64,000 nt of DNA from assembly GCA_963575745.1 (NCBI GenBank), contig CAUYUJ010018070.1, forward strand, positions 72,792-136,791, read 5' to 3'. A model generated the notes under the pieces. It saw nothing but the letters and a program-made list of their open reading frames with translations. It ran no database searches and was not told where the DNA came from. The position numbers and the translations under genes are program-made. Origin of the DNA: Prorocentrum cordatum. Taxonomy: Eukaryota > Sar > Dinophyceae > Prorocentrales > Prorocentraceae. Within the stretch, counting starts at the first letter, position 1; each line of letters starts with the position of its first letter. This document shows positions 29,499-41,639 of this stretch, piece by piece.

Positions 29499-31675
29499 TT
29501 ATGGTAAGTGTGAAAGGAGAGCACACCAAGGCGCATGGCGGCACTGCGGGACTGCGCACGCTGCACAGTTGCATTCGCTGTTGGCGCCAAGGCCGAGTGT
29601 TAAAATAAGTGAAAAGCGGAGGGCGAGGAGTTCACTAAGAAAAGGGCCGGTGAGATATTGCGCGATAGAGTCAGGCAGCTGTCTGCAACCAAAAATACAG
29701 GAAATCACTCCACTGACATGCATGCGGCGTGATGTTGTCCACCCTCTTGCAAGGGTCTTGAGTAGGCTCCACTGCAACGCAGGTTTAAACGTGCGGAGCA
29801 CCGCAAGGCATTCCCCCCACCGCTCACCCACCGTCCAACTAATCGAGGCAGAAAAGCCCCACGCAGACAAACGCTCAGCGATAGTAGTCTCGAAACCAAA
29901 TGGAAAAAGAGAAGCGCGCAGCGAGGATGAAAGGGTACGCTGGACCTTCCCTTTGCGGCCTTCGCCCGCTGCGCTGGCCTGCTCGTAGCGGGCCGCCTCC
30001 AGCGCCGATCGCCAGGCAGCCACAGGGATTGATGAAAACGGTGGCTCCTCGGCGAGCCTAGCAAAACTTTGCAAGTAACCGTGCTCTACTTTCCCGCATG
30101 GTGCACTCCATCGTTCACGCGTCCGGCGCACCAGTGGAACGTGAAGGATCGCCGCTTCAGACCATTCATGCAGCTGCTCTTCCCAGCCTCGCAAAATGTG
30201 AAAGCCGCATCTCCACAAGCTCGCCGCATTCATGAATAGCGCGGAAACGGGAGCCACTAAGCCGTGCGCTTTGAAATAAAACAAATCAGTCAATCGAAAT
30301 GTGCTGGGCGGCAAACGGAGGACTTTGGTGCAAAGCGAATTTTCTTTGTGCAAGACAACGGTTGGCAATGGGTAAAGCTGCGCAATATAACTGAATGTCG
30401 AGAGGGCCGTGCTGCTGTACAGAAGCAGGCTGAAACTCGAGGGCGCGGCCGTCCGTGGAATGTCGCAAGTCCGACGCCACCACTTGCATATGGCCTCTGC
30501 CCAAACCCGATCTCTGTGGCCGCGGGTCCGAATTGCACTCCTAGATGGTTCGCCTGGCCAGCAATCTTGAAACCGCTCCATTCGGGAATGTTTGTTTCTA
30601 AAAACGAGCGAGCCCGATGGTCTACCTCTGGCGTGACCTCCACCCAAAGAGGAACAACTACTGTCTTGCTGGGCTGGAGCCTCAATGTTGCTACCTCCTC
30701 GGCGCTTTTGAAGACAGGAAAGGCACGTGTTAAATCTGACAGGCAAGGCTGCACAAGCCCCGCATCATCAACACATCAACCGACCACCCCCCGTGGAGAC
30801 GACGACGACACCTCCGCCGCCAGATGGGTTAAAATCGGGTCCATAGCGATGGCCCACACCGAGACTAAAAGTGGGCAGCCTTGCGTTACGCCTGAACGCA
30901 AATGGAACATGACTTGCATTTCGCCCTGAAGCATAGCAAAGCTGCGGGGCTAAAAGTACAGTGAGGCGAGCAAATACAAATATCCAGGAGGCACGCCAAA
31001 TCGAGAGAGTACCTCCCACAGCCAGTCGTGGCCAAGGGATGGAAACGCAGCAGCTATACCGAACGTAACAAAGACAGGCGCCTGTGCATCGGCTGTCTCG
31101 CTGATGCTAGCCGAGCGGGCAGCTGTATCTAGCTGAAGCAAATTGTGAAGAAAATTCCTGCCAGGCACAAATCCTTGCTGGACTTGATGCGTGCGCGTAC
31201 GGACCAGTCCTTTGAGCTTCTGATTGGCCGCTGGCTGAAGTTAGGGTCTTAGAATCCGTGTTGCGCAGCGAGAGAGGGCGAATTTGATCTGGGCCATGCA
31301 GGCACTCATAGGCACCGCTGGGTTCGCATCCTTTGGGCAAGAACGCGAGGATAGAGTCATTCAGGGCCTCTGGTGTGGTGGCCCGCCATGAGGTGCTGCA
31401 AGAGGCCATGCCGAACTGCGATCTGGCCCTCCAAGACCATCCAAGCCTTGTAGGGGAGCCTATCGGGACCCGGAGCACTGTGACGTACATGTCAGCGCGT
31501 GTTCTTAAGGTCCGTGACGCTGGGCATCGCTAGGTCGGCCATCTCGTAGGCCGGGTCGTGTCGCTCCAGGTGTTGTCTAATCTCCAGCCGACTGGCCGAT
31601 TGTGCCCGAAAGACCGCTGACCAATGACGCCGAAGGGCCTCCAAGACATTGGTGGGATCTCTGGTGACTGCCGAT
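29499..31675 (-). pseudogene. 5'-truncated non-LTR retrotransposon (LINE), RT to C-terminus
   Basis: Read on the minus strand from 31675. First comes a linker with VLEALRRHWSAVF. The RT start follows (LNDSILAFLPKG, then IRPLSLRNTDSKTL), then QQGFVPGRNFLHN, motif A in FVTFGIAAAFPSL (near 31070), motif B in LRSGVTQGCPL (near 30890) and motif C as CVDDAGLV (near 30765), preceded by an in-frame TGA. The thumb-like part SKTVVVPLW and NHLGVQFGP follows near 30650. The C-terminal region is open from about 30690 to the stop at 29499; it contains LSTFSYIAQLYPLP and an end motif CIFGCRQLPDSIAQYL, a degenerate Cys-His knuckle typical of these elements. Frames change at least three times, so no full protein can be made. 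The endonuclease domain is missing. Confidence 0.8.
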
Positions 31676-31676
31676 T

Positions 31677-31739
31677 GATGGTGATGATGATTATGACGTA
31701 GATGATGGTGATGGTGATGATGCCCATGATGGTGATACC

Positions 31740-31779
<40 letters not shown>

Positions 31780-31806
31780 GTGATGATAATGATAATGATG
31801 ATGATG

Positions 31807-31838
<32 letters not shown>

Positions 31839-31960
31839 GATGATGATGATAAGGATGATAAGGATGATGATGATAATAATGATGATGATGATGACGATGA
31901 TGGCGATGGTGATGATGATGACGACGACGATGATGATGATGCTGATGATGATGATGTTGT
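31677..31960. repeat. GAT trinucleotide microsatellite
   Basis: GAT/ATG repeat that abuts the truncated 5' end of the LINE at about 31675. Confidence 0.85.
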
Positions 31961-32589
31961 GCCCACGAGGCGGCACGGGAGCTAACGTGGAACATCTTCG
32001 GCGGACCCTTCCAACTTCTAAGAACCCAAGTGAGAGCCCACAAGTGCAAGCACCGTCTGGTCAAAGGAAACATGGCGCCCACCACGGGGTGGCCACGGCA
32101 CGGCAAGCATACGAACAACAGATCCACGCATTCGGGCCTCCGATCGGCACACATGTTGCTCCGCTACCGCCAGCACGTCCTGTGGGCTAACCCCCAAGCT
32201 GCATGCCAGGACGCCAAGACGGGTGCCAACATCAACCAAATCGAGCAATCAATTATCAACCAAGAAATCAGGGTCTACCCGAGGTGGTCCTGGTCCAAGG
32301 TGTCCAGAGCTTTTCGAATCAGTTTGGAGCCCATGGAGCCCTCTGGGCCTTGTGAGGGGCGCCCTTGAAATCATCTAGACCTCCTAGGAAGTCCTTGGGA
32401 AACCTTGGGCACCTCTGGCAACACCCGAGACAATAACCAATTCAGAACGACCTCGAAGATCACTGTGGCCACTGCGGCCACAGGGGCGCCCGAGCGACGA
32501 GCCACGGGGGCCATGGCGGGCGGACACATCGGCCTTGGCGGCCACAGCACGCACAGTGGCCCAGATGTCCAACCAGCAAAGCGGTTGCC
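31961..32589. other. intergenic stretch
   Basis: A minus-strand frame (32018-32248) reads LDLVDVGTRLGVLACSLG and so on with normal composition. It might be upstream LINE sequence separated by the microsatellite, but I cannot place it. Nothing else is recognised. Confidence 0.3.
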
Positions 32590-32700
32590 TCTTCTTCCTC
32601 CTCCTCCTCCTCCTCCTCCTCCGCCTCCTCCTCCGCCTCCTCCTCCGCCTCCTCCGCCTCCTCCGCATCCTCTTCCTCCTCCTCCTCCTCCTCCTGCTCC
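32590..32700. repeat. CTC/CCTCCG microsatellite
   Basis: CTC tract with CCTCCG units. Confidence 0.85.
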
Positions 32701-32947
32701 TTCAGGATGGCCCCGAGAGCCCGAAGAGAACGACTCCTGCCTTCCTTCGAGGCGGGACCCAGCACTTGCATCCGCCTCTCCTGGGCGGGTGCCGGCCTCC
32801 CTGGGGCCGCGTCGACGACGCCAGCGTCGGGGTGCGGCCGCTGCGGAATTTGGCGTCCCCGGAGGTTGTGCCGTCGGCGTGTGGCGTTGGTGTGGTGGCG
32901 TCGGCGTGGTCGTGGGGAGGTCGTCGGGTGCGTGGGGAGGTTTAGGG

Positions 32948-33128
32948 TTAAGTCGGGCCTGTCCCCCTACAGGGGGATTTTCGACGAAAAATAAAAGATA
33001 CCCCGAAAATAATCAAAAAATGATCCAAAAATAATCCGGGGACTATTCTTTGGGGCATTTTTGACCTTCTTGGGGTATTTTTTATTCTTCGTCGAAAATC
33101 CCTCTGTAGGGGGACACGCCCGACGTAA
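32948..33128 (+). mobile_element. short TIR repeat family C, copy 3
   Basis: 181 bp. Left tip TTAAGTCGGGCCTGTCCCC and right tip GACACGCCCGACGTAA. The inverted complementarity extends inward through GGGATTTTCGACGAA. Flanks GTTTAGGG and GTGTGGGG agree at 6 of 8 bases, a possible decayed 8-bp target duplication. Confidence 0.75.
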
Positions 33129-33267
33129 GTGTGGGGCGGGGCGGGGAGGTCTTCACGTGGGGTGCGTCGTGGCGCGTCGGCGACTCGCACGCGCCGAATG
33201 GACCTGCTGCCGGGAGGCTCGTCCTCGGTCGTCGGGGGTATGGGCGCCAGGCGTTGATGAAGCCTTG

Positions 33268-33379
33268 TCGTCCTCCTCCTCCTCCTCCTCCTCCTCCTCC
33301 TTCTCCTCCTCCTCCTCCTCCTCATCATCACCATCACCATCACCATCACCATCACCATCACCATCACCATCACCATCAC

Positions 33380-33475
<96 letters not shown>

Positions 33476-33532
33476 GATCATCATCAGCATCATCATCATC
33501 ATCATCACCATCACCATCACCATCACCATCAC

Positions 33533-33576
<44 letters not shown>

Positions 33577-33804
33577 CCAGCATCACCATCATCATCATCA
33601 TCGAGATCAGTATCACCATCATCACCATCACCACTATCATCATCATCATCATCATCAACAGCAACAACAGCATCATCATCATCACAATCATCAGCATTAT
33701 CATAAGCAGCGTCACGATCATAATCGTCATCATCATAATCATCATCATCAGCATCATCACCAACAATCACCATCTTTATCATCATGATCATCGCCATCAT
33801 CGTT

Positions 33805-33849
<45 letters not shown>

Positions 33850-33855
33850 GTCAAA
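33268..33855. repeat. CTC then CAT/ATC microsatellite
   Basis: A CTC tract to 33325 passes directly into CATCAC and CATCAT repeats for over 500 bases. Long poly-His, poly-Ser, poly-Asp and poly-Met frames arise from it. The unique stretch 33856-34170 shows no gene. Confidence 0.9.
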
Positions 33856-34170
33856 ATGGACCCTCGGAGGTCGCGACCCTCTCCCGAGGCCGGTGTCTTT
33901 TTCCATCCGGAGCCGGCGGAAAATACCAGAACATCGCCGCAGTGTGTTTCCGACCGCGCGAACAGGTCGGGGACGTTCGGAATCGACTCGGACCGGGCCG
34001 GCCGGAATCCTATCACGGACCGACGGTCCAGGAGCTTCGGCTCGGCGGCGCGCCCAGGGGGGGGGGCAGAGGAGGCGGGCCTCCTCAGAAGGCTCGGGGA
34101 AGCCTTCGGCCTTCTGTGAAGCTCCCTCGGCCTTCTCCGAAGCCACACGGGGGGGCCTCTCAAAAGGCTT

Positions 34171-34361
34171 GTGGATGCCATGACAATGGACACTCTAACA
34201 ATCCGATCGTAGACCTAAAGATGTGTTTGAAATGTGTACAGCATGTTCTAAACATGTGTCAAGCATGTCTCTAACATATTTTTAAACACAGATGTGAAAC
34301 ATCTTTTCGACATCTGGAGATGATTTGGCCGCATGCCTCCTCTCCATGGATCGCTTTCCAC
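34171..34361 (+). repeat. dispersed repeat family H, copy 3
   Basis: Starts GTGGATGCCATGACAATGG and ends ATCGCTTTCCAC. Tips TTGTGGA/TCCACAA are inverted over seven bases. Confidence 0.7.
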
Positions 34362-34524
34362 AACAACAGGCCAAGAGGGCTCCTGGAGAGGCCCCGCCGC
34401 CTTCCGCAAGGCCCGCAGCCCTCCCACCTTCCCCCCCTTCGGCGCGCCGCCGCGCAGCGGAGCGCCCTCGCGGCGAGGCGCCGCTGGTGGAGACCATCCC
34501 TGGACAAGAAGACGCCCAAGCATT

Positions 34525-34726
34525 GTGGATGCCATGACAATGGGCACCCTAACAGTTCCATCGTCGAATTCATGTGTGTAAAACGTCGGAGGCATGTCCT
34601 GAACATGTGTTTTTTTTTGTTGAAGAGCAGAGGTTTTTTTTACATGCTTGAAGCATGATCAACACATCTTCCAGACATCTGGACATTATTTGGCAACGTG
34701 CTTCCTCTCCGTGGATCGCCCTCCAC
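34525..34726 (+). repeat. dispersed repeat family H, copy 4
   Basis: Starts GTGGATGCCATGACAATGG and ends ATCGCCCTCCAC, about 160 bp after copy 3 in the same orientation, with a T-run in its middle. Confidence 0.7.
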
Positions 34727-35131
34727 AGCCCGAGCACCGACGAACACGTCCGAAACCCCAATCGAAGTGCACCGACGCTCCACGAGCCTCGCCGGGCGCG
34801 GCGACGGCCCTCGCCGCCGCACCTGCCGAGCCCCGCCGCGGCCAGCGCCGCGGCCGCCGCTCCGGGCAGGGCCGGCGAGGCGGGGCGCAGCGCCTTGGCG
34901 GCGTTGTGGAAGGCGATCTTCCTCGGCTTCGGGGCTCCTGGCCGGCAGGAGGGGCTGGCAGGCCGCTGTGGGGGGGGGGGGATGCCGACCTCCTCGCGCC
35001 GTGAAGGAAACGCGACGGAACATTGTCGGCTCTCTCCGACCTCCGGGGCCCTGCTTCCGGCCCCCCAGGGACCGCGGAGGAAACGGCGACGCGGCATGAA
35101 AGAGCGGCCTGGGGCCGAGGGTCGTGACCTC
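34727..35131. other. GC-rich intergenic stretch
   Basis: Several frames are open on both strands because of high GC. Nothing recognised. Confidence 0.35.
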
Positions 35132-35144
35132 GTGAGAAAGTGAC

Positions 35145-35304
35145 TACCTACCAGACCACCCCAACCCAACCCGAAGACCCGAATTTCGGGTTGGGGGGGG
35201 TATGGGTTCCACATGCGTTTTTGTCGATGTTCCCCGACCCCCCCACACTGGAAATGGAGGGCAAATGGAGGCCTTCGGGTTGGGTTGGGGTGGTTTGGTA
35301 GGTG
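35145..35304 (+). mobile_element. fold-back TIR repeat family B, copy 2, with target duplication
   Basis: 160 bp with long inverted ends sharing ACCACCCCAACCCAACCC. It is flanked by a perfect 9-bp duplication GTGAGAAAG at 35132-35140 and 35305-35313. The next four bases, TGAC and GCAC, also partly match, so the duplication could be up to 13 bases with two changes. Confidence 0.8.
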
Positions 35305-35313
35305 GTGAGAAAG

Positions 35314-36840
35314 GCACGGCGTCGGAGGTCCAGGGTACACGGAGGGAGGTCGTTCCACCAGGCTTGGCTTCCGTGCCCCCCTCCCCTGGCCTCCCCCCCC
35401 CGTCCAGAGATGTTCGCTTGTGTTCGCTGGAGGTCCGCAACCGCGCTTGCAGCAGTTGGTGTGCGTCAGGCCCTTTCTTTTTTCGCTACAGCCTCTTCTT
35501 GCGAAACATCAGTTGGAGTCCCCCGAAGCATCCAGGCCAACCCAGGACTTGACCGTTGTTTACCCAACCAGGGCCAGTCCACCCCACCCCCGTCGAAGAG
35601 CCATGCCGCGTGCACTCTGCGGCCAGGCCTGGAGCATGTTCGGAAGCCCCGCGGTCACTCTACACTGCTTTGTTTGTCGGCAGGGACGGCGGGGGCCTGG
35701 TGTGTGCGAGACATCCAGACCTTTTCAACAAAAACAATGCCAAGCGCACGTTGCGGCAAGAGTTTGGACCCTGCGCGGGCACCCTGCGAGTTTTGTGCTC
35801 TGATATTCGACAGGGGTGATGCGGGTGCCCTTGCACGTGCGGCGCACCTAGCGGTGCTCCCAAGAAGGCGCCAGAGGGCCCCCACAAGCCCCAAGGGGCC
35901 CTGAAAAGGCTCCAAGAGGCCGTCTCACAGGGCGTCAAGAGGCCCCCCCCCCATAAAGCCCCAGGCAGAGAAAGAGGAAGACCACTCAGCACGAACCACA
36001 CACACAGGCAACACGACAGGAAGCGACAAACAACACATACGAAATCGGATGCCACGCATATCCTCTGCAAGATGTGAGAAAACGAAGCATTGCACGGGCC
36101 CCCCTTCATCCCCCATTCATCTATCTCATCTCCACCACCTCGTCTCCCTCCCCTTTCCTGTTTCCGCTGGTCCTCTTTCTCGTCCTCCTCTTCCGCCGCC
36201 TCCTCCTCATAATCAACCTCCTTGGCCTTCGTCCTCCGCGAGACGACCCCCAACCTCCTTTTCCTACCCCCCATCCCGGCAAAGGGCTCCGAGAGGCAGG
36301 GTGGAAACGTCCACCTCGGACAGGTCATCGCTCAGGATCCAATAGTCCTGCTGGCGTCATGGGGAAGAGTGCCCGTTGGAAGGTCATGAGGGGGAGGAGG
36401 AAGAGGAACGGCAGCAGCAGGAGTCTGCCCTACGCGTCCGAAGCGCGCGGCAAGGCAGGAAGAAAATACAGTGCAAAAGGCGAGCGGGTCACCTCAGAGT
36501 TCAGTCCAAGATGTCGTTACAATCCTCGCCTCTTTCGGCGGGGTGCTGGGGCCCACGGACGAACAGGCTCGCCAAAGGGCCAGGCCATGCATGGTACCCT
36601 CCCTGGGGGCAGCACCACGCACGACTTTGTTCATGACGGTGCGCTGACCCGGTGCCATATGTCCAGGACAATCCACCATCAACTTATTGAGACGAACACC
36701 CCCATGCTGAACAATGTGCCCCAAGCGCCCACGAGCACGGCACCAGAGCTGACATGGCACCAGAGCATCGGATCCCACCCACCCCCCCGGACTTCTCGGC
36801 TCCCCAGGGGATAGGCAATTTACATGCTTCTGTCCCATCG
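35314..36840. other. 1.5-kb stretch, no confident gene
   Basis: A minus-strand frame at 36494-36838 (114 residues) has balanced composition and contains GGVRLNKLMVDCPGHMAPG, but I do not recognise it. A plus-strand frame overlaps it at 36074-36814. One of the two may be a real small gene; I cannot choose. A short CTC-rich patch lies at 36170-36210. Confidence 0.3.
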
Positions 36841-37127
36841 CCCACCCTAACTATGAACCCACATCATCCCAGCTACACCGGTATCCCCCCTCACCCTTTG
36901 CAAAAAACACTATGCGCGCGCACTCGTTTATCAAACATCTTCCGTTCTCAAAAAGCGTTTTTGCAACAATAAACGGGACGAAGTGCACACGCGCACGTCG
37001 TCGCGCGCGCATGCCGAAATACCTCAAAAACCTAAGGTTCCGCAGGGTTTTCAAAATCGAGTGCCACGAACATATACCTATACGACCACCCTTCGGGTCA
37101 TAAGGAGGTTCGGGGGGGGGGGAGGAA

Positions 37128-37385
37128 CCAACGTCTCACTCGATCGATCTCACTATCGATCTCACTATCGATCTCACTATCGGTCTCGCTCGATCGATCT
37201 CACTCGATCGATCTCACAATCGATCTCACTCGATCTATTTCATTCGATCGATCTCACAATCGGTCTGACTATCGATCTCACAATCGACCTCGTTATCGAT
37301 CTCACTATCGATCTCACAATCGCTCTCACATTCGGTCTCACTATCGATGTCACTATCGATATCACAATCGATCACACAATCAACG
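37128..37385. repeat. TCGATCTCACTA minisatellite
   Basis: A 12-base TCGATCTCACTA unit, with GATCGATCTCACAA variants, repeated about 20 times. Confidence 0.85.
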
Positions 37386-37427
37386 TCATCAGCATCATCA
37401 TCATCATCAACATCATCTTCATCAACG

Positions 37428-37460
<33 letters not shown>

Positions 37461-37544
37461 GCATCATCATCATCATCATCATCATCATCGGGAAACCGTC
37501 ATCATCACTACCTCATCACCATCGTCATGAACATCACCATCACC

Positions 37545-37576
<32 letters not shown>

Positions 37577-37836
37577 CATCATCATCAGCAGCATCATCGG
37601 GACACCATTATCGTCACCATCATCATCATCAACATCATCAGCATCGGGACACCATCATCACCATCGGAACACCATCATCAGCATCATCTCATCATCATCA
37701 TGAACAACATCATCAACATCATCAGCATCGGGACACCATCATCATCAGCAACATCATCATCATCAACATCACCATCATCGGGGCACCATCATCATCGTCA
37801 CCATCATCATCACCTCATCAGAATCCTCATCATCAA

Positions 37837-37867
<31 letters not shown>

Positions 37868-38275
37868 GGGGCACCATCATCGTCATCATCATCACCATCA
37901 TTATCGGGACACCATTATCATCATCATCATCATCATCATCAAAAGCATCATCAACCTCATCATCATCAACATCACCATCATCATCTTCATCATCATCTCA
38001 TCATCCTCTCATCACCATCATCATCATCAGGATCAACATAATCATCATCACCATCATCGGGAAACCATCATCATCAGCAGCATCAGCAGCATCGTCAACA
38101 CCATCATCAGCGGGACACCATCATCATCACCAACATCACCATCATCATCATCAACATCGTCAACATCATCATCGGGACACCATCATCATCACCATCATCA
38201 CCATCACCATCATCATCATCAACACCATCATCTACATCATCATCATCATCATCAACATCATCCCCTCATCATCAT
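37386..38275. repeat. ATC microsatellite with GGGACACC spacers
   Basis: ATC/CAT repeat of nearly 900 bases in which the word ATCGGGACACCATCATC recurs at irregular spacing. This suggests an older minisatellite of ATC runs plus a GGGACACC spacer. Confidence 0.85.
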
Positions 38276-38311
38276 CGGGACACCGACGGGACACCGGCAA
38301 GACACGGGCGG

Positions 38312-38453
38312 GACACCGCGCGGCACCGGCCCGCGGAAAGGACAAATTTGGTCCGGCCGCGACTCAACCGGAGGCGGGACACCAACGGGACACCGCGCGG
38401 CACTGGCCCCCGGAAAGGAATCATTTGTTTTGGCCGCGCCTCAACCGGAGGAG
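38312..38453 (+). repeat. tandem duplication of about 76 bp
   Basis: GGGACACCGCGCGGCACCGG at 38312 and again at 38388, each followed by CGGAAAGGA and CTCAACCGGAGG. The ACACCG words continue the GGGACACC theme of the tract before it. Confidence 0.75.
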
Positions 38454-39519
38454 ACTTCCTTCTCGCCCGCCCACGCAACTTCGCCTCGCCCGCACGCACG
38501 GCACGCCCGAACACGAAACCGAAACCCATTTTCCGGTAGGGGGGCTCTCCTTTCCACTTCGACTCACCCCCTCACCTCCGATAAAAGACATGTGGTTTCG
38601 CAACAAGGATCTTCAAACAAAATCTGCGCCCACGCGCTTGCAGATTCTTGAGGCAATCGTGCGCTTTCCCACATGTTCATAACATGCTACCAAAGAGGCT
38701 TCTCGCGCGCTCATGACAAAATCGTCCGGACGCTCTGGCGCGCGTGCCGTCGCAAAAACCAAGCGTAAACAACGGGACGACGTGCACACGCGCGTGTCGT
38801 CGCGCGCGCATGCCGAAATCTTTCGGAAACCTTAGGTGTCGTGAGGAGTTGTAAAACAAGGGTCCTGAAAACATGCGACATAGTTTCCACATCGTCATTT
38901 GAGTCTGCCGAGCGGGCACGCCGCATGCGAACTCATGCGGACGCCCTTACGCGCGTGCTGGCGGGGCAAAATCAATGTCAAAGACAACCACGCCAGCCAT
39001 TCGCACGCGTCGGCTGCGCGCGCTTGTCGAACTCTTTCCAAAACCTTTTCCTCACCGACTCGAAAACATCTTCGTCGTTATCGGCGGGCGTGATCAACAT
39101 CGGCGCCGTCATGGGCCTTGCCGTCGTCGTCGTCGCCGTGATACCGCGCTCGCACAAGTCACCGACTCGCACTGAGGTGCCAGCTGAGAAGTGCCCAGCG
39201 GTAAACGCCACCGCGGCCGCGCCGGTCGGGCCACAGTAACTGGCCGCTGCGCGCGCGAGCATGCGCGGGCTAGCGCGGCCGCAGATGCACCAGCCAACGC
39301 CAAGCACCCATCGCAATCGCCGTCGCATGGGTTTTGTTAACCAAGTTGCGGGTGGGTAGGTGGGATGGTTGCGCGAGCAATGGAGTTGACAACTCACTGC
39401 GAACACTGGCGACTTGCACCACGTCGGTTGCACAACTTAGATGGCACAACATGGCCTGCATACCACGCAGTGCAGCAAACGGATTGCTTCACATAGATTC
39501 TCCTTTCTCAAAACAGAAT
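38454..39519. other. stretch with fragments of the 39.5-kb repeat block
   Basis: At 38770-38830 there is a copy of the word GCACACGCGCGTGTCGTCGC, and at 39334-39470 a copy of the GTTGCGGGTGGGTAGGTGGG segment. Both words recur in the duplicated blocks at 39520-41170 and near 52.05 kb. No gene recognised. Confidence 0.5.
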
Positions 39520-41170
39520 TAGACTCTACGCCCCCCCCCCCCGGAGTTATCCCCACCCCTTTCGGGTATGTAAATCAGATGCGATTCCGACCACATGTCC
39601 ATCCTAAATATGAATTCGCACTATCCCAGGGGGGCCCGTATCGCTCCCCCGGAGGTTCCTTTTTATTAGAAAATACGCGGGGACATTCTTTGTTCTAACA
39701 CAAAATGTTTTTCACGAATCCATTGCAAAAAAAATGGGACGAAATGCACACGCGCGCGTCGTCGCGCGCGCATGCCGAAATCCTTTAACAATCTTGGGTT
39801 TCGGAAGGATTTCGCAATCTAGTTTCCAAAAAACATACAAAAAACAGGGTTTCGCTACACGGATGTGCTAAAAAAGCTTACGCGCGAGCTCTTGCGAAAT
39901 CTTAAGAAAACCATGGGTTTTTCAAAATACTACCAAACGGGCTTCGCGCGCGCATGTCGAAATCTGTCGAACGCCCTTGCGCGTGCGCCGTCGCGAGAAT
40001 CCTCTGCAGACGCGCGCGCGAGCGTCGTCGCGCGCGTAAGCCGAAATCCTTCGAAACCCACCGGTTTCGGAAGGATTTCAAAATCGTGCGTCAAAAAAAA
40101 CTGCAAAAACACAAGGTTTCGCAACACGGATTTTCAACAAAAGCGTGCGCGCGCGCTCATGCGTCGTCGTCGTCGTCGACGCCGTCCTCCCTCCTCCCGC
40201 GTCGTCGTCGTCGTCGCCTACGTCGTCCTCTGTCTTTCCTAGTGTTCGTCAACGTCGTCCTCTTTGGCGTCATGGTCGTTTCCGTCGTCGTTGTCGCCGT
40301 GGTCGTCCTTCCTCCTCCTCCCTCGTCGTCGTCGTCGTCCGTCGTCGGCGTCTCGTCGTCGTCCCTCCTATTTCGTCGCCGTCGTCGTCGTCGTTGTCGT
40401 CGTCGTCTTCCTTCCTCCCTCGTCGTTGTCGTCGTCGGCGTCGCCGTCCTTCCTCCTTCTTCGTCGTTCGCGTCGTCGCCGTCCTCCCTCCTCCCTCGTC
40501 GTTGTCGTCGTTGTCGTCGTTGTCGCCGTCGTCGTCCTCCCTCCTCCCTCGTCGTCGTCTTCGTTCGCGACGTCGTCGTCGTCTTCGTCGTCGTCGGCGT
40601 CGGCGCCGTCGTCGTCTTCGTCGTCGTCGACGTCGGCGTCGTCGTCGTCGCCGTCGTCGTCATCGTCGTCGGCGTCGTCGACGTCGTCGTCATCGTCGTC
40701 GTCGTCGTCGGCGTCGGCGTCGTCGTCGTGTTCGCCGTCGTCGACGTCGACGTCGTCGTCGTCGCCGTCGTCGTCGTCGGCGTCGTCGACGTCGTCGTCG
40801 TCGGCGTCGTCGTCGTCGGCGTCGTCCTCGTCGTCGTCGTAGGTGGCGTCGTCATCGTCGTCGGTGTCGTCGTCGTCGTCTTTGTCGTCGTCGTCGAAGT
40901 CGTCGGAGTCGTCGTCGGTATCGTCGTAGTCGTTGTCGTCGGAGTCGTCGTACTAGGTCTTAAGAGGTTTTGCAAACCAAGTTGCGGATGGGTGGGTGGG
41001 ACGTTTGCAAGAGCATAGGGTGTGTCAAATCGTTGGTAAAAATCAGTTGCACACATAGATCGCACCGCATAGGGTGCAACACCTAGACTGAACACCACAT
41101 ATTGCACAACATAGTTCGCACCACATAGATTGAACCACATCGGTTTCTCCACATGTACTGCATCATCTGT
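39520..41170 (+). repeat. duplicated block, uninterrupted copy (empty site of YR1)
   Basis: Order: C-run and ATCCCCACCCC-type start, TTTTTCACGAATCC, GCGCGCGTCGTCGCGCGCGC, AAAAAAGCTTACGCGCGAG, then ACACAAGGTTTCGCAACACG, a CGT microsatellite and a TTGCGGATGGGTGGGTGGG tail. The same order occurs at 42905-43535 plus 51294-52260, where YR1 splits it between TTTCGCAA and CACGG. The uninterrupted junction here lies at about 40115-40128. Confidence 0.8.
40155..40950. repeat. CGT/GTC microsatellite, about 800 bp
   Basis: Long imperfect TCG repeat with CTCCCTCCTCC interruptions. The Arg-, Val-, Ser- and Thr-rich frames on both strands are by-products. Confidence 0.9.
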
Positions 41171-41469
41171 ATATGAGATACGCATATATGCGAGCACACT
41201 AGAACCATAGCGCGCGCTTCGCGCGCGCTCAAGTTCAAGCTAGGCTGGATGGTCGAACTTTTGGGGAGCTCTATTCCATGACACTCCATCCCCGGCGGGG
41301 CTTCCAAGAACCACGAAGACGGCCCAAATGGCTTCCAAGACTTCTTATGGTTCACCCACGACGGCTTAAGACATGCCCAAAAGGCACTTCGGGGGTCCTT
41401 TTATTCGCCGCGGCTGGACGCAGCCGGAGGAAGCGGGAGGAGAAGGGGAGGTGAAGGGGTTCCATGGGG

Positions 41470-41562
41470 GAAAAGGAGAAGGAGGATGAGGAGTTGGAGA
41501 GGGTAGAGGAGGCCGCAGATGAGGAGGAACCGGAGGAGGAGGAGGAGGAGGAGGAGGAGGAA
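41470..41562. repeat. GGA microsatellite
   Basis: GGA/GAG tract. The unique sequence before it (41171-41469) shows no gene. Confidence 0.85.
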
Positions 41563-41639
41563 ATATAATATTCCCGTTTTGGCCAGCGTAGGGAAGCTGC
41601 CAGGCGAACTAAAAACAAAAAGACATGTTGGAATCCCCA

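Noticed and set aside
33153-34193. 346-codon minus frame rich in Asp and Met
   Set aside because: It translates the CAT/ATC microsatellite; the ends are unrelated unique sequence.
40157-41197. Long Thr-, Val- and Arg-rich frames on both strands
   Set aside because: They are translations of a CGT microsatellite.
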